In this document: positions 1 through 7,965 of the stretch, one piece after another
How the letters are laid out: each line of letters starts with the position of its first letter
Position numbering within the stretch: position 1 is the first letter of the stretch
Assembly (NCBI GenBank): GCA_015039365.1
Contig: WION01000598.1
Coordinates: forward strand, 1-29,828
Source of the DNA: Amanita rubescens
Taxonomy: Eukaryota > Basidiomycota > Agaricomycetes > Agaricales > Amanitaceae
DNA length: 29,828 nucleotides
Reading direction: 5' to 3'
Notes under the pieces: model-generated
The model's database searches: none
What the model saw: only the letters and a program-made list of their open reading frames with translations
Told to the model about the DNA's origin: nothing
Program-made: the position numbers and the translations under genes

Positions 1-119
1 GGCTGGAAACCCGCGGATACACGTAGGAATATGGATAACGGTATACCTTACACTAAACATCCGGACTCGGAAATAAAACGTACTGTCCTGGAGGTCTTCT
101 CATTCACGTGGAGACAGGA

Positions 120-660
120 TAGAAATTACTATGGTGGCAGCGGCCGCGGAATATTGGATTCAATACAACGAGATCAGGAGACAGTCGAGCTATCCATTGG
201 TACGGGGAATGCGAATTTGGGTTGAAACTGTCGAGTCACTAACGCTTGAGGAAAGGTGGTGAGGAAAAATCGAAAAAACGAGCTCGAGAAGAGTCACCGA
301 GTCATGGCGACGGCAACCACGAAATATATGATCAACTGGATTCAACACCACGAGAGCGGAAGGGAGTCGAACTATCCATAGGTACGGGGAATGAGAATTT
401 GGGTAGAAATCACTAACGCTTGAGGAAAGGTGGTAGTCAAAAATCGAAAAAACGAGCTCGAACTTCAGAGTCACCTCATGGTGACAGCAACCACGAAGTA
501 TTTGATAAACTGGACTCAACACCACGAGATCGGGAGGCGGTCGAATTATCTACAGGTACGGGAATGGGAATTTAGGTTGAAACCATTCAGTCACTAACGC
601 TTGAAGAAAGGTGGTGAGCAAAAATCGGAAAAACGAGCTCAACCTTCAGAGTTGCTTCCT
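120..660. repeat. Tandem repeat, ~175-181 bp unit, three copies
   Basis: Three successive diverged copies share the anchor AACGCTTGA at about 241, 415 and 596, giving periods of 174 and 181 bases. Each unit also carries a TACGGG(G)AAT block, a GGAAAGGTGGT-like block, an AAAAATCG(A/G)AAAAACGAGCTC block and a CAACCACGAA block. The first copy is the most degraded at its left end. The short ORFs here lie across the repeat on both strands and change frame between copies, so I do not call genes. The repeat sits immediately upstream of the JmjC-like gene and may contain its promoter. Bases 1-119 show nothing I can assign. Confidence 0.8.
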
Positions 661-740
661 CGTAATATCCACTTCTCTCTGCCAAGAAAACGTTCTGAAA
701 TTATGTTTTAGCTCCTCTATGCCACGAAAATAAATGGATC

Positions 741-1796
741 ATGGATGAATACGATCGGTGGGAGAGTCCACCTATCAGTTTTGGCAAGGACCCGGACGCA
801 ACGCTACCAACACTACATGACCAGGGATCTCGAATCCTTCAGAAGTTAGCGGCGTTGCCATTACCCGTCCCTTCATGGCCCCATGGGCCAGAATTAGAAC
901 ACATCAAAATCATTCATACAGATACCAATCATCTCGAGACCAATCCGAATATGCTACACGTGGTGAAAGACTTACTTCAAGCAGGCGAAGACGGTAAACA
1001 TACAAGTACCATCAATTTCATATTCGATGGTCCTGCAAACCATGTCCCGGTCGAAACGGTGTTAAAGTCATTCATCTTGTCTGGAGGCCGCCCTGATGTC
1101 GATGAAGAAGAGGTGACCCAAATCGGTGCTCTCACCATCCCTGCATCCAGCTCTGGCTTAGGTGGCGTCGACCTCTTACCACAGCAGGTCAAGAGCTCGG
1201 TGGTTGTGTGTGAGCGGAAGGTGTTGAACAACATGCGGGTACCGAGTTGGGGAAGCTGTCTCATCCCAATAGGAGCTATCACAGGCCCCCATATGGACTA
1301 TTGCGGATGTTCTCAGCTGATCCAGCACATCGAGGGACGAAAACTATGGCTTTGTTGGCCTCCCACCCCTCACAATCTGGATATCTATCTTCGAAAACAT
1401 TATTGGGGAGCTCTTTCCCTTCCAACAGAGGATGCCATCGATCAACTGGAGGGCCTGGAGCTGTTGTTGTTGGATCGTCATGAAACATGTTTTACGCTAC
1501 CCGTCGGGACGATCCATGCCGTCATGACATTTACAAAAAGCTGTCATACCGGACTAAAGCTTTGGCGCGTAGAAGATTTCAAGATGGCAGAGAAGATGAA
1601 TAAGATCCAATCAGAGATTATGGATCGAAGGGAGAAATTAGATGAAGGTACCTTTAAACACTACCAAAAATACTTCCGGGACCTGAAGGGGGAATTAAAA
1701 AAGTGGGACGAGTTGCGGAGGAAGAACTTAAATTATGATGAGGAGATTTATCGGTGGATCTTGAAGATGGAGGAAGCACTCAAACGATATTTGTAG
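741..1796 (+). CDS. JmjC-like 2-oxoglutarate/Fe(II) protein (351 aa)
   Basis: A single-exon ORF of 351 residues. Residues about 165-275 look like the JmjC cupin core: GPHMD gives the H-x-D iron ligands (H184, D186), GRKLWLCWPP (residues 199-208) has the Lys at the usual 2-oxoglutarate position, and VGTIHAV supplies a distal His (H259). The C-terminal ~75 residues are highly charged and probably coiled coil. JmjC proteins hydroxylate or demethylate proteins, often histones, but no PHD or other chromatin-reading domain is seen, so the substrate is unknown. Similar small JmjC-like proteins are, from memory, multi-copy in Agaricomycetes. The start at 741 is the first ATG of the frame; an ATG at 734 is out of frame. 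There is no intron and no visible lesion. It could be functional or a retained repeat-family member. Confidence 0.7.
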   Translation: MDEYDRWESPPISFGKDPDATLPTLHDQGSRILQKLAALPLPVPSWPHGPELEHIKIIHTDTNHLETNPNMLHVVKDLLQAGEDGKHTSTINFIFDGPANHVPVETVLKSFILSGGRPDVDEEEVTQIGALTIPASSSGLGGVDLLPQQVKSSVVVCERKVLNNMRVPSWGSCLIPIGAITGPHMDYCGCSQLIQHIEGRKLWLCWPPTPHNLDIYLRKHYWGALSLPTEDAIDQLEGLELLLLDRHETCFTLPVGTIHAVMTFTKSCHTGLKLWRVEDFKMAEKMNKIQSEIMDRREKLDEGTFKHYQKYFRDLKGELKKWDELRRKNLNYDEEIYRWILKMEEALKRYL

Positions 1797-2362
1797 ACAA
1801 ATAAATTATCATTCACATTAAGATGTATATTGAAACTTGGATACATGGAGTGGATCCTTGAACTGAAACTTGAGGATCTCCGGGTCCCGCATCAGTTGAC
1901 CAGTTCTCAAGCAGAGCCTTCCACAGATAGCTTGAGGACAGAAGGCGGGATGACTATCGACGCTGATTGCTAAGAATCTAACGCAAAACAAAAGACTGAC
2001 GCAAGGTGACATACCGAGAAAAGCGAAACTTGAAGATCGCAGTATACTGTAGGAAGTGCTGATGAGGGGACGTAGTTGTCGAGAGAGAACGGAGATATAT
2101 ATATTTATTTTTTTCCGAAAAACATCGTATTAAGCCGTGTAGGTAGGTGCAATACAAAGAGCTACATAGCAGCCTGGAAGGGGGGGTAGAGCAAAAAAGG
2201 GGGAAAAACTGATCCCATAGAGCACGTTTGGCTTTAGCACAAAGTTCAATGTCTAATGGCCAAGTCCTCACGGAGGAAGGGACCCAGGCAAAGTAAGTAC
2301 AGTGGGGGCGGAGGGAAAATCGTCCGGATGGAAAGCTAAGGCATGGGAGGGAGAAAGAGAGA
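1797..2362. other. Intergenic, no gene seen
   Basis: Between the JmjC-like gene and the Gag relic. It includes an A/T run near 2095-2120 and a purine-rich stretch around 2175-2215. The minus-strand ORFs here are short and lack recognisable motifs. If the Gag relic belonged to a complete non-LTR element, its second ORF (reverse transcriptase) would be expected here on the minus strand; none is visible. Confidence 0.5.
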
Positions 2363-3100
2363 CTAACCGAGGACCATCCCTTGGACTTCAGCTGCTTCGT
2401 TTCTCTTCGTCTGTCGTTTGTCTGCGCGCTTCGAAGTGATGCGCGTATGTCTTTCTTCCTGCAACTTCTTCTTCTTCTCGTCGAAGCGAGCCAGGAAGAA
2501 AGGGCACTCTCTGCTGACAGCTGAGTGCCCTCCTTTGCAGTTCATATACAGTAGAGGGAGGGGTGCTGCCGTCTTAACGACAACATCGTGGGAGATCGTA
2601 TCGTGGTTCCCGGCGCACCGGGAGCACCACACTGTTTTGGAACGGCACCTGTGAGACGAGTGGCCCCACTTTAGGCATATTCCACATTGAGTAACGGGTC
2701 GTTTGAGTGACCAGGGTTGGGCCCTGCGGATGGCTCCCCCGAAGGAGATGTCGGTCTGCAGAAGGCGGTGGGCGGTTGACGATGCTCGATCGTCATTGAT
2801 CTCCACTATGACGGTGGCCGAGAGGCCGAGTTTCTTGTTCGCTGGAGTGATGAAACGGGCTTTCTGGATGAACGAAGCAGCACCCCATCGTGGGTGGGCT
2901 GTGATCCAACCGCGGCGGAAATGGCGGAGCCATCAGGGAGGTGAGTAGGCACCAACTTCAGCAGAACCGAAGTCCCCCGGTTAATCACTTCACCCTTGCC
3001 CCCCACAAAGAGAGGGGCAAGGCGGGAAACGGCCCGCTGGTGGTCCACTTCATTTAATGTCTGCCCAAAAGAGAGGACGACATCTTGGCGAAGAGTGAAT
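2363..3100 (-). pseudogene. Gag-like ORF1 relic with zinc knuckles (non-LTR element)
   Basis: Read on the minus strand, a protein starts near 3100 (…KDAEFTLRQDVVLSFGQ…), continues in one frame to about 2930 (…THLPDGSAI), and resumes in another frame (…RRGWITAHPRWGAASFIQK…) to a stop at 2363, so there is at least one frameshift near 2905-2935. The second part carries zinc knuckles: CGICLKWGHSSHRC (C-x2-C-x4-H-x4-C), CSRCAGNHDTISH (C-x2-C-x3-H-x4-H), and a third (YMNCKGGHSAVSREC) whose first Cys is replaced by Tyr. A Lys/Arg-rich tail follows. This arrangement is typical of ORF1 proteins of fungal Tad/I-type non-LTR retrotransposons. No endonuclease or reverse transcriptase follows, so it is a decayed fragment. 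Confidence 0.65.
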
Positions 3101-3664
3101 TCGGCGTCTTTCAGAGGGGATGGAAGCCCTGAAAGGCAGTCTTGATCGCGGGAACAGACGGAGGGAGTCCCGATTCCTGGGGGGCGGTAAATGACCTTTG
3201 TGGTCTTAGAGAGAACGGAGATATTGACATACTGGGAAAAGCGGTTTTCGAAATATTAAGAGCTTTGAGACTGAGAGGCCTTCGCCCAGGACCAGAAGCG
3301 CCGTCAGGCACGGAGCCTGGCAACCAAGAAACGATTGCATGCCATTCGATTGAGAAAGGGTGACCCGAGAGTCTAGCCTTGCCAGGAGGAGGCGACGTTC
3401 GGACGTCTAACCCCTGTACTTTCCGCGTGAGGAGCCTGAGGGAAAAAGATGGGAGGGAACACTGGCAGTGGTCGTTGGTAATAAAGAACAATCTCTCTTT
3501 GGCACTCTCTTTTGGTATTTTCGCAGGCGCTCCATTTTCGAGCCCTAAGGTAGTCTGAGCAGGTATCGGAAATGGCACTGATAACCACATTTCATTTCCT
3601 CTGAACTCCATTTCAACGGAAAAATATATGTTTCCACACTTAGTGAAAGAACTAGTACAATCAA
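3101..3664. other. No complete gene; probable repeat remnants
   Basis: Minus-strand ORFs of 166 and 71 codons cross this stretch. The sequence upstream of the Gag relic may include its degenerate N-terminal part. The only feature with support is the dispersed motif at 3359-3444, listed separately. Confidence 0.4.
3359..3444 (-). repeat. Dispersed ~85 bp motif, copy A (PQ..H.xESTGVRR)
   Basis: On the minus strand this reads PQAPHAESTGVRRPNV, followed downstream by a GGCTAGACTCT(C/T)GGGTCACC block. The same block order occurs at 21634-21718 and, more diverged, at 23001-23080, both on the plus strand. The shared frame and synonymous differences (AGT/AGC, GGG/GGA) suggest a once-coding exon or a conserved element segment. 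I do not recognise the family. Confidence 0.55.
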
Positions 3665-5739
3665 TTACAATGTTTCTGGTAACGTTGTTGGAGTAATGGC
3701 AGCCCGACCAAAGTAGTGGAAGTATGTCTGTGTATAGTATCGAGCGAGGGCATATTCATAGTGCAATAATTCAATCTCGGGAGCGTCGACTGCGGGGGTG
3801 GGCAATCGTGCTAGATCATGATATCGATGATAATCAACCCATTCGAACATCACCCGGCGCAGGGCGTTGAGATATGGTAATCGATCCCGGACATTAGGCG
3901 ATGCCAAGCCCAGACGAGCATTTTGAACCGAAACTGATGCAAGGTGGTGAGGTTGGTCAGCACGGAAGTAGAAACAGTGCAAAACAAGCTCCTCCCGTAC
4001 TAGAGACCCTAGCTCCTGAGGTCTATTCTCAAACAAGCGTCGATCGAGAGCGCGGCGGTCCAGCATGAGGAGTTCGAACCGAAATGATAGTTCCGAAATC
4101 CCCCACATGTTTTCCTGCGCCTCGCACACTGAGAATTCCCTATCAGGAACCTTGTGGAGATTAGATAAGTCTATACCCAATTCAGTCGCCTCCGGTGACA
4201 ACAAAAGTTTGAGAAATTCCCGAGAAGCTCCTGCCTTGCTCTTTGAATTAGGTGCACGCCCGCCAAGTAATGTGCGCCAGTCCTGGCCCGAAAGTAGTCG
4301 GACCTTAGAGGCATTTGACGCCAGGCGATAGATGCATATGTCGCGTATGACAGTCCAAGTAGTGAGATACCGGTTGCGTCGATTAGCATTGTCACCAGAA
4401 CAGAAGATGCCAGGTTCGGGGAACGCATACTTCCCATCATTGTCTGCAAGTTTGGTTTGTGAAAACAGCATCTCCGGACTGCGATCCACGGCACCAAGTG
4501 CCTTCTGCCATGATTCTAGGGAAAGCGACATGTATGGGCTGACAATCGGATCAAACTTATCGCGGGATGGGGGTTGACCTGGTTTCCCAGAGCGCCGATG
4601 ATCTGCCGAGATGAGACTACGTACAATGTGTTGAAAAGAGTGACTCACATGGTTGAGACCTTGCACTGGTGTTCAGATGATCCCGGCGCGACGGCCCCGC
4701 AGTATGGCTGCTTTGGACAAACTCGTGGGGTCTGATTCCTTTGGGATTGCCATCCCTGAAAAGGTCCGTGTAGCAAAGTGATTTCAGCCCATGTTTGGAA
4801 ATTGCACAAAATCTGTTGTAGTTTGAATCGCCGGCATATATACGCGGGAAAGCCATGGGGTAATCATCTAATTCCAACGCGTCTTTGGGGTGAATGACGC
4901 TTGTGATAGCCAAGATATTCTCGGTAGAGAAGGAGGATAGGGGACGTATAAGCCAATATGGGATGCCTGCAGAAAACAGCCTCTCCGCAACATGGGCCTC
5001 TCGAATGAAGCAACCGATGACATTGGCCGTCGCCTTTGAGGAGGGGATACAACCGTCCATGTGGGGTTCATAGATCTCTATGTAGTCCATCAGAGCCCGG
5101 AGTTCCATCCATTGACGTTGAACTTGTCGGCATTCAAATAGAACTTCTTTTCGCGTCATTGCAACTGCTCTCAAGCGACTGAGAGTGCGGTGGAGGTTTG
5201 CAGAGAGTGAATTTGTCAATGGATGAGGATTAACTTTCGTTCGGTATTGCTCCACCCGTTCATTGAGCCGTTCGCAACATCGTCCCATCAACTGCAACTC
5301 ATGATATGGCAAGAACCCAATCCCAATATCCCATCCGTGACGTAGCATTGGTTCAAAATCTTGGTGGGTGGGATTCCACCACATGATTGAATCCTCTGCC
5401 GCTTGTCCTTCGCGTTTGGGGATGCAGCAAATGTACGGCGCCGAGTAGGAAAATGGTTGGGGCCATTGCGTGTGATCATCTGGACCATAGCGACCATCGA
5501 ACCTGGCGTATACATTGCAAGGACCGGGAGGTGCGTATACATCATCTTGGTTTGGCGTGGCAATATAGAAGTCGCGATGCTGGGGATGAAGAGCAGCTAC
5601 TCGTCCGTCAAACGGTCCAAGATGTACTGAAATCATGTTCAGAAACCCTTGTCGTTCATACTGTTTCTAACGTACCATCAAGCCTCCGATTTTCGAGTAG
5701 AACTTTTGCCTCCGCAGATGAAGAAAAGGCAGATGGCAT
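3665..5739 (-). CDS. Hypothetical protein, 659 aa, three exons
   Basis: Proposed structure: complement of 3665-4602, 4649-5626 and 5676-5739. Introns are 46 and 49 bases with GT-AG ends, and the joined CDS is 1,980 nt with no internal stop. Exon 1 encodes MPSAFSSSAEAKVLLENRR; exon 2 begins VHLGPFDGRVAALHPQHRDF. The N-terminal ~120 residues are rich in Tyr, Pro, Trp and His. A central stretch (RLRAVAMTRKEVLFECRQV…) looks helical. There is no signal peptide, clear membrane segment or known catalytic motif. I recall similar proteins as repeated hypothetical genes in mushroom genomes but cannot name a domain. A 5' fragment with the same first exon, first intron position and phase occurs at 16016-16257 on the other strand, which supports this exon model independently. 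Confidence 0.7.
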
Positions 5740-5900
5740 ATCTTCGGTGACTGCCATTATCGTGAAGCTGAGCATGCAAAAAGACGGAGGAAACATACCC
5801 AAAGAGTGAAAGGTGGCGGTTTATCGCAAAAACAATTGATGAGAAGAGCCCTCTTGAAAAGACCTTGACTTGAAGTTTGGCAGTTGCCGCGGTTCTAGTA
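5498..5900 (-). repeat. Left arm of ~400 bp inverted duplication
   Basis: The upstream region, exon 1, intron 1 and start of exon 2 of the 659-residue gene match 15845-16257 in inverted orientation. Similarity is strong across the coding part (5498-5739) and weaker but collinear upstream to about 5900. The two arms bracket the deaminase gene pair. Confidence 0.65.
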
Positions 5901-6310
5901 GGCTTTCAACAGGGTCAATTCAATGCGCCACCGTGTGAATTGTAAACTTACGGCCATAGATTCACGAATATGTAATTGGACCTCGGTGCGAGCCTGAGCT
6001 TGCCGTCGGCCCATCTCTGAGTCAGGGATGCCTTACTACTTAGTAGAGTCCACGAATAACAACGTCTTGAAGTTACATGCGCCCACAATCGCATTCTCAC
6101 GGTCTCCACCGTTCGGCATCGCTGGCCCTCAGTGTCTCCGTGGGCTCGTACCATCCTCGAATCCGACATTTCCTGACGCTCTAAAGTGGAAACAGTCAAT
6201 ACTGTTGACTCTCGCTCTTGCTACCTGGTGTTGCCCAAGTGAGTCAGCGATTTCTGTGCCATTTTCCTCTTAGTCACAGCATTTTTGAAGACCTAATTGT
6301 CGACTCAGTC
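5901..6310 (+). promoter_or_regulatory. 5' region of deaminase-like copy 1, shared with copy 2
   Basis: From about 6110 to 6310 the sequence is collinear with about 12690-12882 upstream of copy 2 (shared blocks: TCGAATCCGA/TCAAATCCGA, TACTGTTGACTCT, GGTGTTGCC, AAGTGAGTCA, TCGACTCAG just before each ATG). The duplication therefore took in promoter and 5' UTR. No TATA box is convincing. Bases 5901-6100 hold nothing recognised. Confidence 0.5.
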
Positions 6311-7430
6311 ATGACTCGTACTACTAGAAGAGCTCCGAATAGAAAGACTACTATTTCCAAGTTACCGTCCACGTCTGCGGCACCTCCGCAAGAGCAGGAA
6401 TCACAAATGGAATCATTCACCTTGATTACTATGCTGCTGCGCCTCGCCGTTACGTTACGGCACCAAAATGGCGACATATCCATGCGTACTGGGGGAAGCT
6501 CAATTATGGAACCACAAAAGCAGTGGGACGATCGAATCAATTTTTCAACGATGGATGCATTTAGCGCAATCCTTACGCTAGACCACGGAGTTGTTGCTGT
6601 ATGTTACGAGTCAGAGGAGCCTCTCAAGGTCGAAATTGTGGTTGGAGTTACTACTTGCGGTAGCCCTGACTTGAAGACCAATGCCGAACGCGACGAAGTA
6701 AACCCCAGTGGTTATAACGTCAGATTTATTACCAGCGGGACCGACTATTGGCCAGAGATCAAAGAGTCCGACATATTGAATGTTGACCCCTTAGGCTACT
6801 TAGGTTCCTGGTGAGTAAATTTATCCGTTACCATTGTCATCGGTCCTTGAACCTCACAAATCATCAGCAATGCGATGGACCCAGGTTCTCATGCCAAAAC
6901 AGTCTGTGCCTATCTCAACGATTACAGGTTGGGTGATCAGACCGCGCGGGAAGACTATTCCGCTAAATTCTGGAACTATCTCTTTTCCGTTTCGTGGAAA
7001 AAGATGCATGGACGGATGGCCTCCTGGTCAGGAAGGGGTTTTATAGACACATTGGATAGGGGTTGGAAAAATGTCTGCGTCAACACCTATCCGAAATGGG
7101 AAGAGATAAGTAAAGGCAGTGGCGATGAATCCCTAGCAATGGTAATCAGCAACACACAGAGGAATCATGACCTCGTGTTCTGGCTGCAGCTGGCTTATCC
7201 CGAAAGTGCAAAGCCGGCACCTTTTTTAGGGACCTTAATCCAATCTATCGAATCAGGTCAACTTCTCTTTTCCCAGCGGACTGCAGCAGACTACCACAAA
7301 CTTGTTATCGCCACGTTTATTGTGGTTGGATCAATCCTTGAATCCATGGATCGTTCACATCGCACATGGAACGGCCCCAAGAAGCGAGATCCGAATGCAA
7401 AAGCGGCGTTGAAGAGATTGAAGAACTTTA

Positions 7431-7610
7431 CCCACTTAGCCCAATGGTTCACCCGTCTACTACTTTCCATCTTGGCCTCCGCGTCATTTAGGGAGTATAT
7501 CTTATTCATGACACATGAGGGCATCGACCACCTCATACCTCGATCCAGCTGTGAAACATTATATATGGCGGAGTGGAAGCAGCGCGTACTATCGGTACCA
7601 GATACAAATG
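7431..7610 (+). repeat. 180 bp tract identical to 14063-14242
   Basis: Read line by line, these 180 bases of exon 2 show no difference from the corresponding bases of copy 2, silent sites included, while flanking exon sequence differs at many positions. The pattern suggests gene conversion. The tract ends three bases before the target-site duplication of the LTR element. Confidence 0.85.
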
Positions 7611-7612
7611 GT

Positions 7613-7617
7613 GGGCC
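7613..7617. other. Target-site duplication, left (GGGCC)
   Basis: GGGCC directly precedes the left LTR and recurs right after the right LTR at 11133-11137. A 5 bp duplication is standard for LTR-element integration. Confidence 0.9.
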
Positions 7618-7965
7618 TGTAGAAATATACGAGCTCAGTCGTATACGATAAACGACTATATTAAGTAACTAGCTAACCTGTAGAAATATACGAGCTAGTA
7701 CAAATGTGTAAACATACTAAATATGTGCAATATAAACAGGTACTCACCTCAGTCGTATACGATAAACGACTGAGGTGTCTGTGTCCCAAAGCCACACTTC
7801 AAGCAACGGGAAATTAACTGTACAGTTAATTTCCACTGGGAAGTACGACCGAATATGGAAAGTCGGATCAATCCGACTTTCCCGCGTATGCGCCAAAGCG
7901 CCCAAGGCTCGTACAACAAAAGTACGACACACCGTGATTGTCTCCGTATCCCATATACTCCAACA
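7618..7965 (-). repeat. LTR (3' LTR of the element)
   Basis: 348 bp, TGTAG…CAACA in plus orientation, with no difference that I can see from 10785-11132. The end of the Gag ORF runs into it and stops at 7744. An 18-base opening sequence (TGTAGAAATATACGAGCT) recurs at about 7679, so the LTR carries an internal partial duplication. Confidence 0.92.

Noticed and set aside
190..525. 111-codon minus-strand ORF
   Set aside because: Lies entirely within the tandem repeat and is broken in the third unit.
6218..6310. Upstream in-frame extension of deaminase-like copy 1 to an ATG at 6218
   Set aside because: Copy 2 has no matching coding extension; similarity upstream of 6311 looks like noncoding flank, so the start at 6311 is preferred.
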